The position numbers were made by a program, and so were the translations under genes. From IMG/VR virus record IMGVR_UViG_3300006736_000074, positions 1 through 27,624 of that record: a stretch of DNA of 27,624 nucleotides; one strand, given 5' to 3'. The notes beneath the pieces are model-generated. The model was not told where the DNA came from, did not search any database, and was given only the letters and a program-made list of their open reading frames with translations. Source of the DNA: a virus. Shown in pieces: positions 6,173-15,399 of this stretch (positions are counted from its first letter, which is position 1; every line of letters starts with the position of its first letter).

Positions 6173-6611
6173 CGCATACACATTTAAGCCGAAACACTTT
6201 GACGGTTTTGTTCCGCAGGAGAAGCAAATAATGGAATATGCCCGCTTCAAAGAACATGGTAAAGAGATGGCCGATTATTTAGAATCGGAATGCAATACGG
6301 TAAGTATTCAGCGTAACAATGTGACTATATTTATCTTTGGCATTATCCCGCTACCTAACAATGGTTGCCATGGCTGGCTTTTCTTCGCAGATGAAGTGGA
6401 AGGGTCGGACTTAGTGGTAGCGGTTAGAATGCTCAAGGGCGCCATGGAAGCGTTACATGAAATGGGATACGAATGGATACAAACCCCTGTGCGGACTGAC
6501 TTTGAGCAAGGCGAACGCATGATAAAAATGATTGGGTTCAAAGAAACAGAAATAGAAGAAGATTTAATGGACGATGGAACAATGTATAAATACTGGATGA
6601 GGGTCTTTTAA
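6159..6611 (+). CDS. T7 gp13-like internal virion protein (GNAT-type fold)
   Basis: A 150-residue protein resembling T7 gp13 (138 residues), which is needed for correct assembly of the internal core and ejection apparatus. By eye, KPKHFDGFVPQEKQI aligns with the gp13 N-terminus, NGCHGWLFFADEV with its GDQCWFVTSDQV, and RMIKMIGFKETE with its RFLKTIGAVFHEE. The C-terminal half has the acetyltransferase-like pattern, but acetyl transfer is not implied. The start is probably TTG 6159 (GGAG at 6148-6151, 7-base spacing), because it keeps the N-terminal strand. ATG 6231 also has an AGGAG site but would remove that strand. It overlaps the tubular B gene end and its own stop overlaps the next start. 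Confidence 0.7.
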   Translation: MANFNAYTFKPKHFDGFVPQEKQIMEYARFKEHGKEMADYLESECNTVSIQRNNVTIFIFGIIPLPNNGCHGWLFFADEVEGSDLVVAVRMLKGAMEALHEMGYEWIQTPVRTDFEQGERMIKMIGFKETEIEEDLMDDGTMYKYWMRVF

Positions 6612-7186
6612 TGGCAGCAGCAATACCGTACATTCCTATGGCCATGTCCATGCTTAGTAGTGGCGCAAAAAGCCAGGCGCAGACACAGGGCGCTCAGGCG
6701 TCTGCGGAAGTATATCGTCTCCAAGCGATGCAAAATCGCATAGGGGCAGCCACAGAGCGCCAGTGGGCAAGATACAACGCTGCGGCTGCAAGGGGAGAGG
6801 GGATACGTCAGGGTCAAAAGATTGAAAGAGCGGGGGAACGTTTCTTAGGCAAGATAGCCCCTCAATACGCAGTGGCTGGCGTAGAGATGTCGGGGACACC
6901 TATGGACGTCATGGCAACTCAAATAGAAATAATACAAGAACGCAAAGCAGAAGTGTTAGCAGCAGGCCACCAAGAAGCGAACGCAGCCTTGTATAAGGGG
7001 GACTTGGCTGCTTACGATAGATTAGTAAATGCTGATATACAAGACTTCCTTGCTGAAACAACACTTGGGGCAAATGCGTGGCGACAAGCAGGAAACTTGT
7101 TTGGGGCGGGTTACGGTTTCTACAGGATGGGCGGATTTGGAATGCTGGGCGACCTCTTTGGTGGCGGCGGCGATGGGAATATATAA
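6611..7186 (+). CDS. Internal virion protein B (T7 gp14-like)
   Basis: A 191-residue protein (T7 gp14 is 196) of the ejection apparatus, which in T7 leaves the head first and enters the outer membrane. It has an Ala/Gln/Arg-rich helical middle, a segment APQYAVAGVEMSGTPMDVM typical of gp14-like proteins, the EANAALYKGDLAAYDR helix, and a Gly/Phe-rich hydrophobic C-terminus (GAGYGFYRMGGFGMLG) suited to membrane insertion. The start overlaps the upstream stop (TAATG) and its stop overlaps the next ATG the same way, placing it in a tightly coupled gp13-14-15-16 string. Assignment rests on size, order and pattern. Confidence 0.78.
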   Translation: MAAAIPYIPMAMSMLSSGAKSQAQTQGAQASAEVYRLQAMQNRIGAATERQWARYNAAAARGEGIRQGQKIERAGERFLGKIAPQYAVAGVEMSGTPMDVMATQIEIIQERKAEVLAAGHQEANAALYKGDLAAYDRLVNADIQDFLAETTLGANAWRQAGNLFGAGYGFYRMGGFGMLGDLFGGGGDGNI

Positions 7187-10146
7187 TGGTACAAATTGAA
7201 ACACTAGGCGAAGGAGAAGGTGAACAGCAGCGTACTCCACGTATGCCGCAAGGTTCTGCCTCTACCTTGCCAGACTTCGCTCAAGCAGCCGCAGCCGTTG
7301 GCGAGGCGGCGTCAGAGACGTACGGCCTCATAAAAGCTGGGTCGGACAAGTTGATATTGGTTGATTTAGAGAGGCAATACACCGAAGAACAAACGAACGC
7401 TATGAAGTTTGCTAACAATCTTGCTCTTGAAGCGGAAAAGTTGCCTGCAAAAAACGCAGTTGAGTATTTCGACCACCACATGAAAGAGTACGATGAGGAA
7501 CTGGCGAGCCGTGGGTTTGCGCCCATGGTGCGAGATAAACTCAAAGAATTTGTAAGTGAGTATACCGTCGATAAAGGGATGGCTGTACAAGCATCTGCGT
7601 TTAGGAGAGCAGAAACAGAACAAGAAGAAGCGTGGAAGGTCCAAAGCATTGAGATGATGGACGACTACATCGAAACAGGAAACACAATACAGTTTTTCAA
7701 AAACTTGGGCGAACTTTCCACTGCTATAGGCAACAGTTCGCTGTACGCAACACCAGACAAGAAGTTTCTTGCACAAAGAAAGGTCATCGCCTCGTTGGTG
7801 GGAGAGTTCGTCGGCCGAGAACTCGATGTCATGAAGGGTCTTACAGGTCAGGAACTTATAAATAAAGGTAAATCACTTAGAGGACTCATAGAAAGCGGTA
7901 AAATAGATCCTTCTCTCGTAGATATAGGTAAAATAAAACAGCAAATAAGAGGAGAGATTTCTAGGGGAATTGAAGAATCGGCTAGTATGTTGGGGGGTAA
8001 TATTGCTTTAGCACTCGCAAGCGCTCCACGAACTCAGAACCTTACAGAACTGGCCGCAGGGTGGGAAAACTTATACAACCTACGAATGCAGAACGGCACC
8101 GGAACACGAACCAACGCGGAGAAAGATGCTATAAAATTGGCAAAAGGGTATTTTGGAAACTTGCAGCTGCCTGATAACGTGACACAAAAAGAATTGGATG
8201 CCATCGCAAAAGAGGTAGAAGATTATTTCTTTGAAAAAGGCGTTAGTGTCGATGGGAAAAAGTATATCAATGAAGAATATGAAAAAAGGAAAAAAGGGTT
8301 TGTAGCCGCCGCAGAAGATTTGAGTGCTGATTTTAGCCGGATGTTGGACGATAACGCCTTTAACCCTGCCGCTGCTATAGCCCAGATTAATGAACTTTTG
8401 GGTAGAACCGACATTGTTTCTGACAGAATGTCAGACGCTAATATATTAGACAAGATATTAGGGGAGCCATTAGAGAACCATCTAGCACATCTGGGTGTAA
8501 GTTCAGGTGCTAGAGAAAAAACTGAGCGGATTCTACAAGTGTACAAAACGTTTAACGTTATATCGGATGAGCAAGGTAAAGCAAAAAAAGCATTGGACGC
8601 AGCGCTAGAGAGTGGGGATACAGAAGCAGAACTGATTGTTAAAGATGAGTTGGCCACTATAGGTACAAAGGGATCTATAAAACCCCACATTTCCGTTTCA
8701 CCGTCTTTGCAGCAAGAGCGTAAAGACCAAATAAACGCGTTGGGCAGTTTGGCCGAACAAATGGCCGCAATAGAGGCGTATGCAATAGCAGGACAATCGA
8801 CAGGGCTGGAAAAAAAATACTACGGAATATGGCTGAACAACGGGGAACCGCATAATATCTTTAATTCTGTAAGAACAATCCACAGGGCGGGTGGAAATAT
8901 ATCCAAGTTGGATTTGGGTGGCTCAGACACGCCTTTGGGATTCTTGGCACAATTGGCAATGACCGCCGCCCCAGACGAATTAACGCTGTTTTCCTTGCAT
9001 AAAAAACTAAGTACAAAAGGAGGAATACAGAGCGTAGCTGATGCTTTTTCATTCGTGTCAGACATGATGTCGGGAACACTTGACACAGTGAGGAGTAGCG
9101 CGTTTTCTGGCATAGTGGGGGATTTGCGAGAGACACTAAGAGAGGGTTTGCTAGAAGGCAGCGGTGACAAAAAGATTTTCCGCAGTGCAGATATAAACCA
9201 AATTGGACCACGATTAGCGTTTCACCTTGCTGCTGCATTAGAGGGCAAAGTAGATGTAAATAACTTAAAAAACCAAGACCCGACAGTAATGAAGGGAAAC
9301 TTAAATGAAGCGCTATCCACCGCGCTAGAGTCCATGAAGATTCACAATGACGTTGTGTCGGTGCCTGTAGGTGACTTTGGCAGGGTGAACCTAGATACGG
9401 TTTCGGGGAAAGTGTCTGACCTTGAAATGTCAGCCTTAGATAACTTCTTCAAGCAAACAGTTTCGGCAGATGAATACGTCTCTCGGGTATACTCGCCGCA
9501 ACTTACAGGCAGGGGCGTGTATGCCGGGGCTAACACAGACGACGACACAAAAATCTATATACATTTACATTTACTAAATGCAACTATGATGGACGTACGC
9601 AACGTATATCAAAATGCTGTCATGGATTTGCAAAACTACATAGTCTCAGACGAAGTGCAAGAGGGCAAGAGAACCCTTATTATCCCATTAGCGAAAGAAC
9701 AATCGGGGGGTGTGTTTGGATACATGGCGTTTAACATAGACGTAAACCCAAACACGGGTGTTCTAGGCGGCTTGTCGCCAATTCAGATACCAGACCAAAA
9801 CGGTATACTACGGGAAAGCAATGGTGTTGTTTCGATCGACATGGAGTGGAAACGATTTGAGGATATTGCTGAACAAAAACTTGACCACACACACTTGCAG
9901 GGTGAGATTGAGACGATCACAAAAATCAATCAGTCCTTCAATAATTACGGCATCAATAAATACGCGACAGGGAGCGGGCAAAAAATAAGTTTAGCCGCTG
10001 CGGTCGATTTGTTGGGCGCAGACGCGGCTATGCGCTTGGGAATCAACGCATCTATTGACGAAATAATACTTGAGATTTTAGACGATGCGGAAAGGTTAGG
10101 ATATACCGTGTTATCTGACCCTGTAAATACAGGAACAACTCCGTGA
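7186..10146 (+). CDS. Internal virion protein C (T7 gp15-like)
   Basis: A 986-residue, largely helical protein in the gp15 position between gp14-like and gp16-like genes (T7 gp15 is 747). In T7 this protein forms the periplasmic part of the ejection tunnel. It has no signal peptide, membrane segment or catalytic motif that I can identify. The N-terminal 150 residues are rich in charged helices (QYTEEQTNAMKFANNLALEAEK), similar to gp15-type proteins. The frame is open from 7078, but ATG 7186 overlaps the upstream stop (TAATG) and is the likely start. It overlaps the next gene by 4 bases (GTGA). Function is inferred from order and size; direct similarity to T7 is weak by eye. Confidence 0.7.
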   Translation: MVQIETLGEGEGEQQRTPRMPQGSASTLPDFAQAAAAVGEAASETYGLIKAGSDKLILVDLERQYTEEQTNAMKFANNLALEAEKLPAKNAVEYFDHHMKEYDEELASRGFAPMVRDKLKEFVSEYTVDKGMAVQASAFRRAETEQEEAWKVQSIEMMDDYIETGNTIQFFKNLGELSTAIGNSSLYATPDKKFLAQRKVIASLVGEFVGRELDVMKGLTGQELINKGKSLRGLIESGKIDPSLVDIGKIKQQIRGEISRGIEESASMLGGNIALALASAPRTQNLTELAAGWENLYNLRMQNGTGTRTNAEKDAIKLAKGYFGNLQLPDNVTQKELDAIAKEVEDYFFEKGVSVDGKKYINEEYEKRKKGFVAAAEDLSADFSRMLDDNAFNPAAAIAQINELLGRTDIVSDRMSDANILDKILGEPLENHLAHLGVSSGAREKTERILQVYKTFNVISDEQGKAKKALDAALESGDTEAELIVKDELATIGTKGSIKPHISVSPSLQQERKDQINALGSLAEQMAAIEAYAIAGQSTGLEKKYYGIWLNNGEPHNIFNSVRTIHRAGGNISKLDLGGSDTPLGFLAQLAMTAAPDELTLFSLHKKLSTKGGIQSVADAFSFVSDMMSGTLDTVRSSAFSGIVGDLRETLREGLLEGSGDKKIFRSADINQIGPRLAFHLAAALEGKVDVNNLKNQDPTVMKGNLNEALSTALESMKIHNDVVSVPVGDFGRVNLDTVSGKVSDLEMSALDNFFKQTVSADEYVSRVYSPQLTGRGVYAGANTDDDTKIYIHLHLLNATMMDVRNVYQNAVMDLQNYIVSDEVQEGKRTLIIPLAKEQSGGVFGYMAFNIDVNPNTGVLGGLSPIQIPDQNGILRESNGVVSIDMEWKRFEDIAEQKLDHTHLQGEIETITKINQSFNNYGINKYATGSGQKISLAAAVDLLGADAAMRLGINASIDEIILEILDDAERLGYTVLSDPVNTGTTP

Positions 10147-13100
10147 TTGAAAGAACTCTAGAAAAACTAGCAGCACGGGGCATCTCTGACCCGCTGCGTG
10201 AACAGTTGCGGTTGCAGTTGTTGCAAAATCCTAGATATGGCAGAAACTTGCAGGATAAAGACGCAAGACTCGCTCTTATATCCCAAATGGGTGCAGAGAA
10301 GATTGAAGAGATACAGCGCAAGGCAATGGCTAATCCGCGCGGAAACATATTGACTGATACAAGGGACATCGCAACGGCTGCATGGGCAGATATGGAAGTG
10401 AGTTTTGGCAAGGTTGGGGAAGTCGCGATTGAGGGTGCGCAATGGTCAATGCGCGAAATGCTTGCACACACAATAACCCCATCAAAAGGACTTGTAAGCA
10501 CTGGCGAAGAGAGAGACGCGTTTAGAAAATTATATGACGAACATTTCAGCCATAAACCCACCGTACTTCATGAGGTTGTAGATGAATGGGAAGATACGGC
10601 TAACAGGGCAAGGCAGCGCATGACGGGAGAGATTGGCTTACTCAGGACATTATGGCGAGGGTCGCTAGAACTTGCCATAGGTGTCGGACAGTTTGTGGCT
10701 GTTGGTGCTACTAGGGCAGGAGCAATGGGCATTCAAGGCCTCCTTGCAATGCACGCAAATGAAAAAGGCAAGGCGGTATATGACGAAACAGGCAACAAGA
10801 CGCAAGCGTTTACTGCTGCTGGCCTAAACTATCTTGTGTCGAACCTGATATTTAGCAGGGCACATGCTCCCATAAAAAAGATACAGCAGCAGGCGGACAA
10901 GGCAATTAGGGGCTTTGATTTTAACCAAACGATAAAGTTGAATAAACTTATTGCTACGGGACGTATACGTCCTGCGACTCATACATTAGGGCAAATCATG
11001 GGAGTTACGGTTACAGCCGCCACATTGAGAACCGCGGAACAGGGCATGAATAGCATGCTTCAAGATTATGTTGGGGGGAAGAGATTCGATGCTTTCGAGA
11101 ATACGTGGGAAAACTTCTACGCAACCTTACAGTCTGGGGCTTGGGAAGGGCTTACGATTGCCATGCTTCCCGCTGCAACCAAAGCTGTGGGGGCGCCATT
11201 TGGGATAAAAAGTAACATAGCCGTAAAAGATTTCTACCGCGAACTAGAGATGGCAGGCAAGGCGGGTTCTTCTATGAAAAACCTCACACATCGCATATCC
11301 GACCTTATGGGCAAAAGCGATGTACGTGGTTTAGAGGCTTTGGCGTTAAGAATTAAAGAATCGTCTGGTGGCAATATGCTGTTGGAACAAGTAGCCGAAT
11401 CACTGCTAAAACAAGCCGCAGCAAAGAAAAGCGGCAAAGAAACCGTGGAATCAGAAGTAACAAGTATAGGCGAACCTTTGGCAGAATTGTCCAGTGGCGA
11501 ACGTTTTGAGGTGTTACGTAAGTTTAGTGAAGTGGTAAACGATATTGCGGGCGAAGCGGTTTCAGGGCGTGATGCTACTGCTGTAACAGCCGAAGAAGTT
11601 AAGGCTGCAAAGGAAAAGCAAAAACATGAGACGATAGAAGATAAATACGACCGACTCTTCCGAGAATCCCTAGAAGCAACCAGAGATAAAATCAAAGATA
11701 CACTTCCTAAAGAGGTTGTTGCTGCAATGGACGCAGCCGAAAAGTTTAAGATAACTAAACAAATGGTCGCGGTCGAACTGGTTGGGCATAAAGCCACGGA
11801 TACCCTTCGGGCATTAAGAGAAGAAATGGCGGAGATTGAAGCGGCAGGCAAATCAACGCCAGAGGCAACCCGCAGAAAAGAAATAGTATCTGATCTCATT
11901 AGAGAAATGGCATCACAAGTAGAGGCGCAAAGAAGGGAAGGCAAATTAGAGGGTGATGTAGAAATAAAGGTAGAGGTAGAAGGCAAAGAATTGGGTGCTG
12001 AAGAGTTGCTGAATCTTCTGGATGGAAGAAAAGCCAAGGCAGGTGAAAAAACTTTTATTTTTGACGGGGTAGACTCTAAAGGAAAAGCAGTACGCAAAAT
12101 AGTTGCAAAAAATATTGATGAGGCAATGGAGGCACTGGGTAAGTTTGTTAACACAGAAGGCAAGATATCAGGATTTTTCCCTGTGTCATATAGGGAAGTC
12201 AAAACAAGTGGCAAAGACACTGCCAAACGAAGCAAACTCATAGAGCAGTTGCGAGAGAAGTTGAATCTTCCGGAAGGAATGTCGGAAAAGGCATTGCTCG
12301 GCAAGATACGAAGTGCCCTTAAAAAATCCAAAGAGCCTGTTAAACTTTCCACTGTAAGGCAAGTACTCAAAAAAACACTGGATGCCGTTGTAGAAGGGAA
12401 ACTAGAAAAAACAACCAAAGAAGAGATAATTGCAGAATATGAAACAAGGGAGCAAGCCCAAGCGCGGGACGCAGCAGAAAAGGCGGAGAGCGTTACCCGC
12501 GCCAAAGCAGAAAAAATAATAGACAGACTCATAAAGTCTGAAGCCGAGCGCGTTAAGGGCGAGAAACGCGATAAGAAAGCAGAAGCAAAAGCGCGAATGA
12601 AAGCCTTCCGCGAAGTTTTTGCGGGTACGGGTTTAAGCAGAAATGTTAAAAACGCGATCTTCGCAAAGGTAGGCGAGTTTAAGACAGATGCGGCTTTAAG
12701 AAAAGCAATCAAAGATGCCGTTCAAACGGTACGCGCCGAATACCACAAAGAGGCAACAAAGAAACTTAAGAAGGCGTTGCGCGTCCGTGGCAAGAAGGCA
12801 GAAATTGACCCTGTACTAGATGATGTTTTGACTGCAATTATTCGGGAAGTTGATCCAAAACACGCAGAGAAAATAGGGCAAGAAAAAGGCAAGACCATTG
12901 ATGAAGCGCTAGATGCCTATGTCGAAATGCGCGGCGAACACGTGCGCCCTGTAGCCGAACTGGTAAGAACGTTGTCTCAGACCAAAGGTGGGGTTGATGC
13001 CCTAACAGGGAGACAGGTAGCGTTCTTGGAACAGTTTGCCTCTGGTATTAAAAAACAAAACAGCGCAAAAAGAAAGGCGCAAAAAGAAAGGAAAAGATAC

Positions 13101-15398
13101 GAAAAGGAGCGCATAATTGCGGAGACAAACGCTGATACGCAGGCAACGTGGAACTTGTCGAAACATGATGTTACAGTAGACGCTCTTGGGAACGTGACTG
13201 ATATTGCACCGTGGGCTAAAGACCTAATTGGTATAAGCAAAACATTCTCTTGGGGAATTGAAGCAAACGCACGATTAACAGACGCTATTGAATATATTAC
13301 AGGCAGCAACAGCACCATTGCTCACGATGTGATGGTTAAGGATGTCATAAACGGACAGAGTAATGCTTCCATGGCACTAGCAAATGCTCACAGATTATGG
13401 GAAGCCACGTTAAAAGCCAACGATTTGAAACCTGAAGATTTGTTTGAAGTGTCCGATGCGAACAAGAAGGGTCGCAAGAGCGGAAAGAATGTCATCGAGG
13501 TTAATGGCGCGGGAACAATTACACGCGCACAATTGATTGGTTATTTAATGCAAATCAAAGATGCTTCTACCCTAAGCAAGTTTTTGAGCGGGAAGAATAA
13601 ACTTAACTTTGAAGTGGAGGGCGAAAAAGGGCATGTCAAGGAAAAAGAATGGGGCGAGGAACAACACTCCGCTCTGATGGAACATGTTGGCAGAGAGTTT
13701 GCAAGGGAAGCCAAAATTGCAGAAATTCTCGTTGAAATAATTAACCACCCAACAATTGTCAAACCATTGCGTGCATGGGGTATTGAATACTACGGATACG
13801 ACATGATTCAGCCCGGTACTTATGTTATGAGATCTGTTCGCAGGGGCAAAAAAGATGTTGAGGTTGCACCAAAAAGTGTGGATGGCATCCTTGGCAGTTT
13901 GAGTGAGTTCACTGGGATAAGTGAAGCCGTTTTGCATAATGTAGACATGTCTGCTGGCAAGGCGCGTGTAGAAAAACACACACAATCTATAAATATCGGT
14001 GACGGCATTATCGCAACTACTCGTTACCTAAGAGCCACAACCACATTAACTAATCTTCAGCCCGCTCTCAAGAGGGCAATGGACATAGCCACTAGTCCTG
14101 ACTTCCTTGCTGCAACGAGCCAGAAGGGGCCAACAGGTGCTATTGCGGGCGGATTGGTAGAAAACTACTACAAGCCAATCATCGAACAAGCGTCTGCTGT
14201 CGTGAGAAATCGTTCAGATTTGGGAAATTGGATTAGCAAGGGAAGAAACAATGTGGTCAATGCGGTTCTGTGGGGCAAGATAACTATTCCTGCATACCAG
14301 CCTATATCAGAGATTGCTGCTGCCTCGTATATGGGCGCAAAAGGGCAAAGGTTCATGTTGCAGGCAAACCGTGAATTGGGATTGTGGAAATGGGGCAGGG
14401 CAAGTAGACAGGCATGTTTAGAAAGGATGCTCGGTCCAGGTGGCAGTGGTCTTGCTTGGGAACGCTTCCAGATTGCCAACTCGTATATGCTTATGGCTGG
14501 CGAAGGTATACAAACAAAACATGGCAGTATTACAATAGCGGGCAAACGGCAAGGCAAAGGCAGCAAGTGGCTCAGTATGATTACTCTGGCAGATCGCCAT
14601 GCAATTCTGCGAATCTACAGGGCTGCCGAATTAAAAGTAGAGGACATTTTTAGGTCTAAAGGAATGGAGGTGAATCACAACTCGCCCCTATTCAGAGAGA
14701 TGGTTAGAAGAACTTTTGAGGATGTAGTAGTGGAAACTCAACCTACCTACGAAGCGTCCATGCAGCCCGCCCTGCTAAACAGAGCAAAGCAAGAGCCGGC
14801 AGTGTCTGCCTTTACTATGTTTCGTGGATATACTGGGAAATTGACTGCTATGCAGCGTATAGCCATAACACGCGCACGAAGGGCATACAGGGCAGGAAAC
14901 GTCAAAGAAGCAGAAATGCACCTACGGAAAATGGTTGAACAAACAATTGTTGGTTCTGGTTTTGTGGCGATTTTACGAAAGGTAATTAAGACAGGAATAA
15001 GGGGAGGGATAGGATTAGCGGTAGGTAGGGGGCTTGTTCAACCAGAACAAGAAGAGATGACCGAATATGTAAAAGAAATGGTTTCCGATGTTATTTCACA
15101 GGCGACAGGAATGACCATAGGCGGTGGCATACTTACTGACATAGTAAAACCGTTGCTAGGCTTTGAAGGGTATAGACCGGGGCTAACGCCGTTAACGGAT
15201 ACCATCGAAACGGCCATGCGAACAAGCGGCGCTCTGTCAAGGGGCGAAGGTGGTGCGATGACATGGCTTGCGTTCGCCAAATCTTCTGGCGCACTGTTTG
15301 GTCTACCCACCGTATACATAGAAATGATACAGGATATTATCCGGCAACATGAGAAGATGCAAAAAGAACAATACATTGAGAATATGATACCGAGGTAA
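10143..15398 (+). CDS. Giant internal virion/ejection protein (T7 gp16 position)
   Basis: A 1751-residue protein, the largest in the window, in the position of T7 gp16 (1318 residues), which crosses the inner membrane and pulls in DNA. It has a helical N-terminus with a hydrophobic stretch near residues 163-210, then a long Lys/Glu/Ala/Arg-rich, probably coiled-coil centre (about 480-1000). The C-terminal region (about 1280-1750) is mixed and hydrophobic and includes a Gly-rich helix near 1615-1635 (RGGIGLAVGRGLV). Unlike T7 gp16, I see no lytic-transglycosylase motif at the N-terminus. It starts with GTG 10143 (AGGA eight bases upstream), overlapping the gp15-like stop. A polyvalent-protein-like C-terminus is possible but unproven. 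Confidence 0.68.
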   Translation: MIERTLEKLAARGISDPLREQLRLQLLQNPRYGRNLQDKDARLALISQMGAEKIEEIQRKAMANPRGNILTDTRDIATAAWADMEVSFGKVGEVAIEGAQWSMREMLAHTITPSKGLVSTGEERDAFRKLYDEHFSHKPTVLHEVVDEWEDTANRARQRMTGEIGLLRTLWRGSLELAIGVGQFVAVGATRAGAMGIQGLLAMHANEKGKAVYDETGNKTQAFTAAGLNYLVSNLIFSRAHAPIKKIQQQADKAIRGFDFNQTIKLNKLIATGRIRPATHTLGQIMGVTVTAATLRTAEQGMNSMLQDYVGGKRFDAFENTWENFYATLQSGAWEGLTIAMLPAATKAVGAPFGIKSNIAVKDFYRELEMAGKAGSSMKNLTHRISDLMGKSDVRGLEALALRIKESSGGNMLLEQVAESLLKQAAAKKSGKETVESEVTSIGEPLAELSSGERFEVLRKFSEVVNDIAGEAVSGRDATAVTAEEVKAAKEKQKHETIEDKYDRLFRESLEATRDKIKDTLPKEVVAAMDAAEKFKITKQMVAVELVGHKATDTLRALREEMAEIEAAGKSTPEATRRKEIVSDLIREMASQVEAQRREGKLEGDVEIKVEVEGKELGAEELLNLLDGRKAKAGEKTFIFDGVDSKGKAVRKIVAKNIDEAMEALGKFVNTEGKISGFFPVSYREVKTSGKDTAKRSKLIEQLREKLNLPEGMSEKALLGKIRSALKKSKEPVKLSTVRQVLKKTLDAVVEGKLEKTTKEEIIAEYETREQAQARDAAEKAESVTRAKAEKIIDRLIKSEAERVKGEKRDKKAEAKARMKAFREVFAGTGLSRNVKNAIFAKVGEFKTDAALRKAIKDAVQTVRAEYHKEATKKLKKALRVRGKKAEIDPVLDDVLTAIIREVDPKHAEKIGQEKGKTIDEALDAYVEMRGEHVRPVAELVRTLSQTKGGVDALTGRQVAFLEQFASGIKKQNSAKRKAQKERKRYEKERIIAETNADTQATWNLSKHDVTVDALGNVTDIAPWAKDLIGISKTFSWGIEANARLTDAIEYITGSNSTIAHDVMVKDVINGQSNASMALANAHRLWEATLKANDLKPEDLFEVSDANKKGRKSGKNVIEVNGAGTITRAQLIGYLMQIKDASTLSKFLSGKNKLNFEVEGEKGHVKEKEWGEEQHSALMEHVGREFAREAKIAEILVEIINHPTIVKPLRAWGIEYYGYDMIQPGTYVMRSVRRGKKDVEVAPKSVDGILGSLSEFTGISEAVLHNVDMSAGKARVEKHTQSINIGDGIIATTRYLRATTTLTNLQPALKRAMDIATSPDFLAATSQKGPTGAIAGGLVENYYKPIIEQASAVVRNRSDLGNWISKGRNNVVNAVLWGKITIPAYQPISEIAAASYMGAKGQRFMLQANRELGLWKWGRASRQACLERMLGPGGSGLAWERFQIANSYMLMAGEGIQTKHGSITIAGKRQGKGSKWLSMITLADRHAILRIYRAAELKVEDIFRSKGMEVNHNSPLFREMVRRTFEDVVVETQPTYEASMQPALLNRAKQEPAVSAFTMFRGYTGKLTAMQRIAITRARRAYRAGNVKEAEMHLRKMVEQTIVGSGFVAILRKVIKTGIRGGIGLAVGRGLVQPEQEEMTEYVKEMVSDVISQATGMTIGGGILTDIVKPLLGFEGYRPGLTPLTDTIETAMRTSGALSRGEGGAMTWLAFAKSSGALFGLPTVYIEMIQDIIRQHEKMQKEQYIENMIPR

Positions 15399-15399
15399 A

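Noticed and set aside
11234-12712. 492-residue open frame on the minus strand opposite the giant ejection protein gene
   Set aside because: It is Ser/Leu/Phe-rich, the mirror of Lys/Glu/Ala codons on the other strand. It has no neighbours in the same direction and lies wholly inside a well-supported gene.
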